Assembly: GCF_008039575.1 (NCBI RefSeq)
Contig: NZ_VDUY01000001.1
Span: 434,001 to 498,000, forward strand
Source of the DNA: Zeimonas arvi
GTDB taxonomy: Bacteria; Pseudomonadota; Gammaproteobacteria; Burkholderiales; Burkholderiaceae_E
Direction: 5' to 3'
DNA: 64,000 nucleotides
Within the stretch, counting starts at the first letter, position 1. Each line of letters begins with the position of its first letter. The notes under the pieces are model-generated. The model ran no database searches. It had not been told where the DNA came from and saw only the letters and a list, made by a program, of their open reading frames with translations. Below are positions 39,599 to 47,624 of this stretch, one piece after another. A program made the position numbers and the translations under genes.

Positions 39599-40377
39599 TG
39601 CGCGCCGCGCTCGTCCAGGGCGCGCTGGCGCTGGCGCTCGTCGCCGGCGCCTCGCCGGCGCACGCGCTGTTCGGCGACGACGAAGCCCGCAAGGCGATCC
39701 TCGACCTGCGCGGTCGCGTGCAGGAGTACCAGGACACGACCGAGCAGCGCCTCGCGAAGATCGAAGCCCAGCTCGCCGACCTGACCAGCCGGCTGTCGAA
39801 CACTCAGCTGGACAACCAGGCCCAGGTCGACCAGCTCCGGCAGGAGATCAGCAAGCTGCGCGGCCAGGTCGAAGTGCAGGCCCACGAGCTGGCGGTCACC
39901 CAGCGGCAGCTGCGAGACCAGCTCGCCACGGTGGACAACCGGATCAAGCGCTTCGAGCCGGTCGACGTCGAGATCGACGGCAACAAGGCCACGGTCGACC
40001 AGAGCGAGAAGAAGGCCTTCGAGGCCGCGCTCGCGCTGTTCCGCGGCGGCGACTTCAAGTCGGCGCTCACCGCGTTCAGCCAGTTCCAGAGCCAGTATCC
40101 CGACAGCGCCTACGCGCCCGCGGTCTACTTCTGGATCGGGAGCAGCCAGTTCGCGCTGAAGGACTACAAGGCGGCGATCGCCAGTCACCAGGCGCTGGTC
40201 AGCCGGTTCCCGCAGAACCCCAGAGTGCCCGACGCGCTGCTGAACATGGGCTACGCGCAGGCCGAGAGCGGCGACCGCGCGGGCGCCCGCCGCACCCTGC
40301 AGTCGATCGTCGACAAGCACCCGCAGAGCCCCGCGGCGCAGTTGGCCCGCGACCGGATCGCCAGCCTGGGGCGCTGA
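39598..40377 (+). CDS. cpoB: cell-division coordinator CpoB (YbgF)
   Basis: 259 residues. Signal peptide ending AHA, then a coiled coil (about 30-110; [20 protein letters not shown]) and C-terminal TPR repeats ([40 protein letters not shown]). CpoB links peptidoglycan synthesis by PBP1B with Tol-driven outer-membrane constriction. It overlaps pal and queC by one base each. Confidence 0.94.
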   Translation: MRAALVQGALALALVAGASPAHALFGDDEARKAILDLRGRVQEYQDTTEQRLAKIEAQLADLTSRLSNTQLDNQAQVDQLRQEISKLRGQVEVQAHELAVTQRQLRDQLATVDNRIKRFEPVDVEIDGNKATVDQSEKKAFEAALALFRGGDFKSALTAFSQFQSQYPDSAYAPAVYFWIGSSQFALKDYKAAIASHQALVSRFPQNPRVPDALLNMGYAQAESGDRAGARRTLQSIVDKHPQSPAAQLARDRIASLGR

Positions 40378-41105
40378 TGAGCCACGAGCGGGCTCCCGGC
40401 GGCGCCCGGGCGGTCGTGCTGCTGTCCGGCGGGCTGGACTCGGCCACCGTGCTCGCCATCGCCCGCTCGCGCGGCTTCGACTGCTACGCGCTGTCGGTGG
40501 ACTACGGCCAGCGGCATCGCGCCGAGCTCGATGCCGCGGTCCGGGTGGCCGGCGCGCTCGGCGCCGCGCGCCACGTGATCGCCGACGTCGACCTGTCGCG
40601 CTTCGGCGGCTCCGCCCTCACGGACACCTCGATCGCGGTGCCCGAGGGCGCGGATGCCGGAGCCCCGGCCTCCGCGTCATCCAACCCCTCGATCCCCATC
40701 ACCTACGTGCCCGCACGCAACACGATCATGCTGTCGATCGCGCTGGGCTGGGCCGAAGTGCTGCAAGCCGACGACATCTTCTTCGGCGCCAACGCGGTCG
40801 ACTACTCCGGTTATCCCGACTGCCGGCCCGGATACGTCCAGGCCTTCGAGCGCATGGCCAACCTGGCCACGAAGTCCGCCGTCGAAGGCCGGCCCATGCG
40901 GATCAACGCACCGATCATCGACCTGTCCAAGGCGCAGATCATCCGCGAGGGCGCGCGGCTCGGCGTGGACTTCTCGCTGACCGTTTCCTGCTACCAGGCC
41001 GATGCCGCGGGCCGCGCCTGCGGCCGCTGCGATTCCTGCCGGATCCGACGCGAGGGATTCGCCGCCGCCGGCCTTCCCGACTCCACCCGTTACCAGACCG
41101 GCTGA
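40377..41105 (+). CDS. queC: 7-cyano-7-deazaguanine synthase QueC
   Basis: 242 residues. It makes preQ0, the precursor of queuosine in tRNA. The PP-loop is [13 protein letters not shown], and the zinc site near the end is four cysteines in [17 protein letters not shown]. Adjacency to the tol-pal operon is widespread in Proteobacteria. No other queuosine gene lies in the window. Confidence 0.96.
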   Translation: MSHERAPGGARAVVLLSGGLDSATVLAIARSRGFDCYALSVDYGQRHRAELDAAVRVAGALGAARHVIADVDLSRFGGSALTDTSIAVPEGADAGAPASASSNPSIPITYVPARNTIMLSIALGWAEVLQADDIFFGANAVDYSGYPDCRPGYVQAFERMANLATKSAVEGRPMRINAPIIDLSKAQIIREGARLGVDFSLTVSCYQADAAGRACGRCDSCRIRREGFAAAGLPDSTRYQTG

Positions 41106-41121
41106 GTCCGGCCATACCGCC

Positions 41122-42237
41122 ATGCCCGAGATCGACATCGCCGCCGTGCAGAGCACCGTGGTCTGGGCCACATTCGCGCTGGGGCTCGTGCTGGGCGCGG
41201 TCATGAACCGCACCAACTTCTGCACGATGGGGGCGGTGGCCGACATCGTGAACATGGGCGACTGGACCCGGATGCGGATGTGGGCCAGCGCGATCGGCGT
41301 GGCCATGATCGGCACGCAGCTGCTGGCGGCTGCCGGCCTGGTCGACCCCGGCAAGTCGATCTACACCGGCGCGAACTTCACCTGGCTGTCCTACCTGGTG
41401 GGCGGCTTCCTGTTCGGCTTCGGCATGGTGCTGGCCTCGGGCTGCGGCAGCAAGACGCTGGTGCGGATCGGCGGCGGCTCGCTGAAGTCCCTCGTGGTCT
41501 TCATCATGCTCGGGCTGGGCGCCTACATGACGCTGCGCGGCCTCACCGGCGTGTGGCGTGTCGCCGCGCTCGACCCGGTGTCGGCGGTCATGCACCCCGG
41601 CCAGGACCTTCCTCGACTGCTGGCCGGCAGCGACGGCGCCATGCTCGACACGTGGCGGATCGCGCTCGCGCTGGGGATCGGCGGCGCGCTGCTCGCCTGG
41701 AGCCTGGCCGGCCGCGAGTTCCGCGAGGCGAACAACCTGCTCGGCGGCATCGCCACCGGCCTCGCGATCGTGGGCCTGTGGTACGTGTCGGGCCATCTGG
41801 GCTACGTGGCCGAGCACCCGGACACGCTCGAGGAAGCCTTCGTGGCCACCAACACCGGCCGCGCCGAATCCTTCACCTTCGTGGCGCCCATCGCCTTCAC
41901 GCTGGAGCTGCTGCTCTTCTGGAGCGACACCAGCCGGATCGTGACGGTGGGCATCGCGGCGGTGCTGGGCATGATCGCCGGCTCCTTCCTGTGGGCCCTG
42001 CTCGCCCGGCAGTTCCGCTGGGAAGGCTTTCGCGGCACCGAGGACACCGCCAACCACCTGGTGGGCGGCCTGCTGATGGGCATCGGCGGCGTGACCGCGC
42101 TGGGCTGCACCATCGGCCAGGGCATCACCGGCCTGTCCACGCTGGCGCTGGGCTCCTTCGTGGCGGTGGCCGCCATCGTGGCGGGTGCGGTGGCCGCACT
42201 GAAGTACCAGATGTGGCGGATCGAGCGGATGGGCTGA
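41122..42237 (+). CDS. YeeE/YedE family (TsuA-like) sulfur-compound permease
   Basis: 371 residues, multi-spanning. The three cysteines that line the pathway in the thiosulfate transporter TsuA have matches at C34 (NRTNFCTMG), C108 (ASGCGSKTLVR) and C329 (ALGCTIGQGITGLS). The family imports thiosulfate or related sulfur species. The usual TusA-like partner (YeeD) is not next to it; the gene sits between queC and tRNA-Lys. The true substrate is unproven, since some relatives are linked to selenium. Confidence 0.85.
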   Translation: MPEIDIAAVQSTVVWATFALGLVLGAVMNRTNFCTMGAVADIVNMGDWTRMRMWASAIGVAMIGTQLLAAAGLVDPGKSIYTGANFTWLSYLVGGFLFGFGMVLASGCGSKTLVRIGGGSLKSLVVFIMLGLGAYMTLRGLTGVWRVAALDPVSAVMHPGQDLPRLLAGSDGAMLDTWRIALALGIGGALLAWSLAGREFREANNLLGGIATGLAIVGLWYVSGHLGYVAEHPDTLEEAFVATNTGRAESFTFVAPIAFTLELLLFWSDTSRIVTVGIAAVLGMIAGSFLWALLARQFRWEGFRGTEDTANHLVGGLLMGIGGVTALGCTIGQGITGLSTLALGSFVAVAAIVAGAVAALKYQMWRIERMG

Positions 42238-42265
42238 CGCCGCGGTCCGGCACGGACGAGGCGGT

Positions 42266-42294
42266 TTGACGACACCCGTGTCGCTGGCTATAAT
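42266..42294 (+). promoter_or_regulatory. sigma-70 promoter of tRNA-Lys
   Basis: TTGACG at 42266-42271, 17 bases, then TATAAT at 42289-42294. Transcription would start near 42301, about 42 bases before the tRNA. Confidence 0.85.
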
Positions 42295-42342
42295 TTCTGT
42301 CTTTCCGGATTGCAGCGGGCAACCCTTGCCATCGGAAAACGT

Positions 42343-42418
42343 GGGTCGTTAGCTCAGTTGGTAGAGCAGCGGACTTTTAATCCGTTGGTCGCTGGTTCGA
42401 GCCCAGCACGGCCTACCA
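42343..42418 (+). tRNA. tRNA-Lys (anticodon TTT)
   Basis: A 76-base cloverleaf. The acceptor stem is GGGTCGT with ACGGCCT (two G-U pairs), discriminator A, encoded CCA. The D arm is AGCTCAGTTGGTAGAGC, the anticodon stem GCGGA/TCCGT with loop CTTTTAA, and the T arm GCTGG/CCAGC with GTTCGAG. It has its own promoter and terminator. Confidence 0.97.
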
Positions 42419-42430
42419 GAAGAACAAGGG

Positions 42431-42466
42431 AAAAGGGCCGGTCCTCGCGACTGGCCCTTTTTCTTT
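42431..42466 (+). terminator. rho-independent terminator after tRNA-Lys
   Basis: AAAGGGCC at 42432-42439 pairs with GGCCCTTT at 42453-42460, followed by TTCTTT. It also stands between the tRNA and the 3' end of the minus-strand dehydrogenase gene, although the T-tract is much better in the plus direction. Confidence 0.88.
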
Positions 42467-42533
42467 CAGGGCCAGCCCGCGCGCCATCCGCAGCCGACCG
42501 GGGCAGGTCAGGCAGACGCCGCCGCCACGCGTT

Positions 42534-43901
42534 TCAACCGCCCCCCTTCCCTTCGCCGCGCGCCACCAACCGGAACACCTTCCCGGTAGTCCCGTACGGC
42601 CCGAAGGTCTCGTTCGTCAGCAGGTACACCTCTCCGCGGGCATCCTCGGCCAGGCCGATGATCCGGCTGTCGATCACCCGCACGCGCCGGTACGGCCAGG
42701 GCCTGCCCTTCGCGCCGCCGGGATCTGCGACGAAGACTTGTCCGCTCGGCTTGCGGAAGTCGGCGCTCCAGTCGGTGAACAGCAGCTTGCCGACCAGGCC
42801 GGGGATGCTCTTGCCCCGGTAGATGCGCGCGCCGGTGATCGCGGTGCCCACGCCGCGGATGCCGAGCTTGGTGTCCGGATGCGAGACCTGCATGTTCGGG
42901 TACTCGAGCACGGGCATGAGGATCGGCCGGCCGCTCGCGTCGCGCGCAGGGCAGGACGCCGGTGGCTGCCGCGGCCTCAGCCGGTCGACGCAGTGGGTGC
43001 CTTCCCTCAGCGGCCAGCCGAAGTTGCCCGGCCGCTCCACGCGATAGGCGGCCTCCCACAGCGTCTCCGCGACCGCGGTGACGTAGAAGCTGCCATCCTC
43101 GCGATCGAAGGCGATCCGGTAAGGGTTGCGGAAGCCCCAGGCCCAGATCTCGCGGCGCCCGCCGCCGCGCGCGAACGGATTGTCCGGCGGGATGGCGTAG
43201 CCGGGAAAGCCGCGGTCCACGTCGATCCGAAGCACCTTGCCGTACAGCGACTCGGTGTCCTGCGCGAGGTGGTCCCAGGTCAGCGCCTCGCGCGGGACGT
43301 CGAAGGCCTCCCAGCGCACCGCCCTGCCGATGCCGTGCGAAGCGCCGCTGTCGCCCAGCCCGATGTACAGGAATCCGTCGGGGCCGAAGGCGAGCCCACC
43401 GCCGTTGTGCTTGCGGCTCGGCCAGTCGAGTTCGAGGAGCACGCGCTCGGACCCGGGATCGATGCGGGAGAGATCGCCGGGGCGGGTGCTGAACTCGGAG
43501 ATTCGACGGGTGTGGTTCCAGTTGCCGGGTGCGCCGGCGCGCAGCGGCGCCGAGTAGCTGGCGAACACCCGGCCATTGCGCCTGAACTCGGGATGCAGGG
43601 CGAAGCCCAGCAGCCCGCGCTCTTCGAAGTTCTGCTCGAGCGGCAGCATGGCCGGCCGCAGGTCGAGGAAGGGCTCGGGCGCGAGCCGGCCGTCGCGATC
43701 CAGGATCCGGACGACGCCGTCCTGCTGGACGATGAAGCTTCGCCCGCTCCCGTCGGCCGGCTCGACGAACTCGACCGGGGCGGTCAGCCCGTCGGCCACG
43801 AGCGCCAGGGCCAGGTCCTGGGCCCGCGCGGGCAGTCCATTGGCGAGCAGCATCGAGGAAGCGAGCCAAGCCACGAAACGGCACATCAATCGGGAAGTCA
43901 T
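42534..43901 (-). CDS. exported PQQ-dependent sugar dehydrogenase-like protein (YliI/GSDH family)
   Basis: 455 residues. A signal peptide (FVAWLASSMLLANGLPARAQ) precedes a six-bladed propeller of the glucose/sorbosone dehydrogenase family: GLLGFALHPEFRRNGRVFAS, HNGGGLAFGPDGFLYIGLGD, RREIWAWGFRNPYRIAFD. Members oxidise aldose sugars with bound PQQ in the periplasm. No PQQ synthesis genes lie in the window, so the cofactor would come from elsewhere. The start is supported by AAGGAG upstream. The 202-bp gap to the divergent lipoprotein gene has no feature I can name. Confidence 0.85.
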   Translation of the reverse strand: MTSRLMCRFVAWLASSMLLANGLPARAQDLALALVADGLTAPVEFVEPADGSGRSFIVQQDGVVRILDRDGRLAPEPFLDLRPAMLPLEQNFEERGLLGFALHPEFRRNGRVFASYSAPLRAGAPGNWNHTRRISEFSTRPGDLSRIDPGSERVLLELDWPSRKHNGGGLAFGPDGFLYIGLGDSGASHGIGRAVRWEAFDVPREALTWDHLAQDTESLYGKVLRIDVDRGFPGYAIPPDNPFARGGGRREIWAWGFRNPYRIAFDREDGSFYVTAVAETLWEAAYRVERPGNFGWPLREGTHCVDRLRPRQPPASCPARDASGRPILMPVLEYPNMQVSHPDTKLGIRGVGTAITGARIYRGKSIPGLVGKLLFTDWSADFRKPSGQVFVADPGGAKGRPWPYRRVRVIDSRIIGLAEDARGEVYLLTNETFGPYGTTGKVFRLVARGEGKGGG

Positions 43902-44103
43902 CCGGAACTCCTTGTCGTTCGCACCGGGAGCCAGAAGCTGCCTGTCCAGGGACGCAGCGCGGCCCCCGGCACCAAGGACGCCATAAACGGAATGCGCCCG
44001 CGCCGCACATCGGCCCTGGCCGCACGCCGGTCCCGAGAGCCGCTTCGCCGCGTGCCCGGCCGACGATACTCCCCCGCTGCCCATCCTCAACCAGACCGAC
44101 GAG

Positions 44104-45225
44104 ATGATCGCTTCGATTTCCAAGTCCCTGTCCGGCATGCTGCTGGCCACCTGCCTTGCGTTGCTCGCCGGATGCGCCACCGGCCCTGCGCACTACGCGG
44201 CGTCCGATTCGACCAAGGCCTCGTTCCAGGCGCTGCAGACGACCGATCCGGAGCTCCAGGCCGCCCGGTTCGGCGCCTATGCAAAGGCCGCGGGCAAGTC
44301 CTTCATCGGCACCCTGCCTGACGGGCAGCTCGCTGCCTGCGCCTACCGCTGGGAAATTCCGGGCGTGGTGATCGAGGAGCACTGTCGGTGGCCGTACAAC
44401 TATCTCATGGCATTCCAGTACAACCCCGAAAACAGAAAGCTCGACGTGTACAACCTTCACGCCAATCGGGCGCACATCCGCGAGCTGACGGTGTTTCCGG
44501 ACGGCTCGGTGGAATGGCCCACGGCGCTTCTCGGACTCGAGCCGGTGTCGCGAGTGACCCTGGACGAGAACGGCGCGCTCGACCGGGTATTCCCGGGGAG
44601 CGGCGAGCGGATCGCCCTTCGCGACGTGCCTCGAGACGAGTACGAATCCGTGCTTGCCGATGCGCGGGCCCGAAAGCAGTTCGAGGAAGAATCGAAATCG
44701 CGCGCCCGCATCGAGTTCATGCAGTCGATCACGAGCGGGCTCCGCGGCGTGAGCGCGCAACTGCGCGCCGAGAACGAGGCGAAACGGCAGCGCGACGAGC
44801 AGATGCGCGCGGCGATGATCAAGGCGAAGGCGGCGGAAATGCAGGCCACCACCAAGCGAAGCGCCGAGCAGCAGCGCGCGGCGACGGTCGAGTCGCAGCG
44901 GCGGCGGGAGAGCGACGCGACGGCGCAACAGCGGGCCACGCGCAGCGACGGCGACAAACGCTCCGTCGGCAGCATCACCGTCACCGACGACACCGAAGCC
45001 CAGCGAAAACTCAAGCAGCGAGTCGCGGAACTGGAGAGGCAGGCCGCCGCGGACAGTGCCGCTCAACAGCAACGCCTGGCGGAGCGTCAGGCGAGGGAGG
45101 AAGCGGCGGTTGCCGAGTTCGAGAAGGTGCGCGCGAAGGCGGCGGCCGAGAATCAGGCCCGCCAGGCGCGGTGCGCAGCGCGCGGAGTCCCCAAGGCCAA
45201 CTGCAGCGGCGCGTCGCGGCAATAG
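44104..45225 (+). CDS. lipoprotein with long charged coiled coil, unknown function
   Basis: 373 residues. The lipobox is LLAGC (Cys24). A globular part (about 30-195) contains FIGTLPDGQLAACAYRWEIP and IEEHCRWPYNYLMAFQYNP. From about 195 to the end the chain is Glu/Ala/Arg/Lys/Gln-rich and predicted helical, with coiled-coil segments split by the non-helical SVGSITVTDDTE, and it ends with a short Cys-containing tail (CAARGVPKANC). The membrane of residence is not settled; position 2 after the Cys is Ala, which permits outer-membrane sorting. I do not recognise the family. TAGGGA/TCCCTA after the stop can form a weak hairpin. Confidence 0.75.
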   Translation: MIASISKSLSGMLLATCLALLAGCATGPAHYAASDSTKASFQALQTTDPELQAARFGAYAKAAGKSFIGTLPDGQLAACAYRWEIPGVVIEEHCRWPYNYLMAFQYNPENRKLDVYNLHANRAHIRELTVFPDGSVEWPTALLGLEPVSRVTLDENGALDRVFPGSGERIALRDVPRDEYESVLADARARKQFEEESKSRARIEFMQSITSGLRGVSAQLRAENEAKRQRDEQMRAAMIKAKAAEMQATTKRSAEQQRAATVESQRRRESDATAQQRATRSDGDKRSVGSITVTDDTEAQRKLKQRVAELERQAAADSAAQQQRLAERQAREEAAVAEFEKVRAKAAAENQARQARCAARGVPKANCSGASRQ

Positions 45226-45287
45226 GGACCGGCGCGGCCCGATCCCTACAATGCGGGCATGCACCCGACGCGCCAGATCCCCGCGAA

Positions 45288-45890
45288 ATGTCCGTCACCC
45301 TCGCCGCCCCCGCCCACAGCGAGCTGATCATCAGGAAGAGCCGCTTCATCGGCTGCGTGCAGCCGATGGCCGATCGGGCCGGCGCCGTGGCGGTGGTCGA
45401 TGTGCTGCGCGCCGAGCATCCAGGCGCGGCGCACGTGTGCTGGGCGCTGCTGGCAGGCGGGCACTCGGCCGCGGTCGACGACGGCGAGCCGTCCGGCACC
45501 GCGGGCAGGCCCATGCTCGACGTGCTGCGCCACCAGGATCTCGACGGCGTGCTGGCCACCGTGGTGCGCTACTTCGGCGGCGTGAAGCTGGGCGCTGGCG
45601 GGCTGGTGCGCGCGTACACCGACTCGGTGGCGCAGGCGCTGCTCGGCGCAGTGAAGGTGCCGATCGTGCGCAGGCAGGCGTTGCGCTGCCAGGTGCCCTA
45701 CGCGCTCGAAGGCATGGTGCGGCGCGAGCTGGAGCAGGCCGGCGCGTCGCTCGACGCGGTGGCGCACGGCGAACTGGTCGAGCTCGCGTTCAGCCTGCCC
45801 GAGGACGCGGCCGCGCCTTTCGTGGCGCGGCTGAACGACCTGGCGCACGGGCGGGCGCTCTGGCCGAGCGAAGAGGCTGGGGCGCAGTAG
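45288..45890 (+). CDS. YigZ/IMPACT family protein
   Basis: 200 residues. The N-terminal IMPACT domain shows KSRFIGCVQPM, HVCWALLAG and the signature DDGEPSGTAGRPMLDVL, followed by VVRYFGGVKLGAGGLVRAY. A C-terminal ferredoxin-like DUF1949 domain follows. Bacterial members are uncharacterised in detail; links to translation and nucleotide binding have been proposed. TACAAT at 45247-45252 may be the -10. The last 101 bases overlap the antisense 3' end of the GntR-family regulator. Confidence 0.9.
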   Translation: MSVTLAAPAHSELIIRKSRFIGCVQPMADRAGAVAVVDVLRAEHPGAAHVCWALLAGGHSAAVDDGEPSGTAGRPMLDVLRHQDLDGVLATVVRYFGGVKLGAGGLVRAYTDSVAQALLGAVKVPIVRRQALRCQVPYALEGMVRRELEQAGASLDAVAHGELVELAFSLPEDAAAPFVARLNDLAHGRALWPSEEAGAQ

Positions 45891-46629
45891 GTTCGCCGCG
45901 CAACAGGGTCCCGTAGAGCGCGTTCGCGCGCGCCAGGTGCCGACGCATCGCCTCTTCGGCGGCCTGCGGATCGCGGCGCGCGATCGCGTCGCGGATGTCG
46001 TCGTGCTCGCGCAGCGTGAGCGACTCGGCGCCGGGCGCGCGGACCAGCGCGCGATAGTGGCCGCCGAGCCAGCGGAACATCGCGTCGACGATGGCCGGGA
46101 AGACGGGATTGCCGGTCATTGCCGCGATCGCCACGTGGAACTCCCGGTCGCCGTCGACGAAGCTCGCCGGGTCGCCTGCGAGGCGCCCGCGTTCGTCCGC
46201 GAGCCGGTGGTGCGCGGCCAGGGCCTCGTCGAGCCGCGCCAGTGCGGCCGCATCGGCCCGCTGCGCGGCGATCCGCGCGATGCCGGTCTCAAGGAACTCG
46301 CGGACTTCCTTCAGGTGCCCGAGCGAAGCCGGATCCATCCGCAGCAGGTGCTGCGCGCCCGCCGCCACCTGCGCGACCAGCGACTCCGCGGTGGGCAGCA
46401 CCACGCGCGCCCGCTCGCCGTGGCTCACCTCCACGATCCCTGCGCGCGCCAGCGCGAGCATGGCCTCGCGCACCGCCGAGCGGCCCACGCCGTAGTGGTC
46501 CATCAGCTCGCGCTCGGAGGGCAGGTGCTCGCCGGGCAGGATCTCGCGGCTGCGGATCCGCTCGAGCAGCCGCTCGTAGACCTCCTGGTACAGCTTGCGC
46601 CGCTGGATCGGCTCGCGCGCTTCCGTCAT
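45790..46629 (-). CDS. GntR/FadR-family (FCD) transcriptional regulator
   Basis: 279 residues. A winged helix (LPSERELMDHYGVGRSAVRE) is followed by an FCD ligand domain with metal-type residues in DREFHVAIAAMTGN, EHDDIRDAI and MRRHLARAN. A basic, Pro/Arg/Ala-rich tail of about 35 residues looks like read-through into the convergent YigZ-family gene rather than a domain. It shares one base with the oxidoreductase upstream in the same operon. The likely operator is the palindrome at 47543, making it the local regulator of the sugar-acid genes (inference). Confidence 0.9.
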   Translation of the reverse strand: MTEAREPIQRRKLYQEVYERLLERIRSREILPGEHLPSERELMDHYGVGRSAVREAMLALARAGIVEVSHGERARVVLPTAESLVAQVAAGAQHLLRMDPASLGHLKEVREFLETGIARIAAQRADAAALARLDEALAAHHRLADERGRLAGDPASFVDGDREFHVAIAAMTGNPVFPAIVDAMFRWLGGHYRALVRAPGAESLTLREHDDIRDAIARRDPQAAEEAMRRHLARANALYGTLLRGEPTAPQPLRSARAPARAPGRSAAPRKARPRPRAG

Positions 46630-47462
46630 CAGGTGATGCGCCGGATGCTCTCGGCGATCTCGTCGCGGTCGAACACGCCCAGCCAGTCGTCGCGCAGCAG
46701 GCGCGGCATGCCGAATGAGATCGCCTTGTTGCAGGCGTCGGAGAAGGCGCCCGGAACTTCCTCGAAGATCACCGCGGCCAGGATGTTCATGTGCCCGAGC
46801 AGGAACTCACGGGCGGCCTCCTTCGGTACGCCGCGACGCACGACCTCGTCCATCGCGTCGCGCATCGTGGCCAGCAGCGTGGCCACCACCGTTTCCGACA
46901 GGCCGGGCTCGAGCAGCGCCATCTGCTCGACCGACACGCGATACGCGTTCAGCACCGGCGCGTAGATCACCCTGGCGATCGCCTCGCCGACCGCGTAGTG
47001 CTCGTCGGGACCCTGCATCAGCGCGCTGACGATGGACTGGCGCGCGGCCAGCCCGCCGAAGCGGTCGCGCCGCGCCGCCTCGTTCGGGTCGTCGTTGAAG
47101 ATCGACGGATGGCAGGGGTGGGTGACGAAATAGACGAGGTCGGGCCGGTCCGGCAGGTGGCCGGCGAAGGGCGCGGCCGCGTCGAGCGTGACGACCATGG
47201 TGCCGGGCTTCAGCTTCGGCGAGAGCGCGGCGGCCAGCTTGCCGATGATCGTGTCGGGCACCGCCAGGATGACGACCTGCGCGTCGGCGAGCGCGGCATC
47301 TTCGTCCACGCAGCGGATGCCGAGCTCGCGCTCGAGCCGCTCGCGGCCGGCGGGGCTCGGCTCCACGTGCCGCACCGCGTAGCGCGAGGCGTGCAGGTTG
47401 CGCGAGAGCCGATAGCCCATCTTTCCGCCCGCGCCGAACAGCGCGATCGTCGGTTCGTTCAT
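46629..47462 (-). CDS. NAD-binding oxidoreductase resembling D-apionate oxidoisomerase
   Basis: 277 residues. The Rossmann motif is IALFGAGGKMGYRL; the second half is helical as in 6-phosphogluconate dehydrogenase-like enzymes, with the conserved block FVTHPCHPSIFNDDP. In the D-apionate pathway ApnO uses NAD to turn D-apionate into 3-oxo-isoapionate. Assignment rests on general resemblance and on the neighbours, a RuBisCO-like protein and a DUF1537 kinase, which act next in that pathway. GGAG precedes the start. It is divergent from the RuBisCO-like gene with 162 bp between. Confidence 0.68.
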   Translation of the reverse strand: MNEPTIALFGAGGKMGYRLSRNLHASRYAVRHVEPSPAGRERLERELGIRCVDEDAALADAQVVILAVPDTIIGKLAAALSPKLKPGTMVVTLDAAAPFAGHLPDRPDLVYFVTHPCHPSIFNDDPNEAARRDRFGGLAARQSIVSALMQGPDEHYAVGEAIARVIYAPVLNAYRVSVEQMALLEPGLSETVVATLLATMRDAMDEVVRRGVPKEAAREFLLGHMNILAAVIFEEVPGAFSDACNKAISFGMPRLLRDDWLGVFDRDEIAESIRRIT

Positions 47463-47531
47463 CCGCTTGCTCCTGTCTGGTTCGCGGCGGCTCGCCGCAG
47501 GGCATCGGTGCCCGCGGCGGCGGCTCGCTGG

Positions 47532-47555
47532 TATGATGTCAGCTTATCAGACAAG
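47532..47555. promoter_or_regulatory. probable GntR/FCD operator with overlapping -10 between the divergent sugar-acid genes
   Basis: CTTATCAGACAAG at 47543-47555 is a palindrome of the form CTTnTCnGAnAAG, typical of FadR-subfamily operators. TATGAT at 47532-47537 is a possible plus-strand -10 just before it, so a bound repressor would cover the start of transcription towards the RuBisCO-like gene. No clear -35 is seen. The regulator gene lies in the divergent operon. Confidence 0.6.
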
Positions 47556-47624
47556 TACATGACTTCCAAGGCACGGGCCGGTCGGCAGCACCGCCGCGCA
47601 CCCGCGACGAGGCCCGGACACGAA

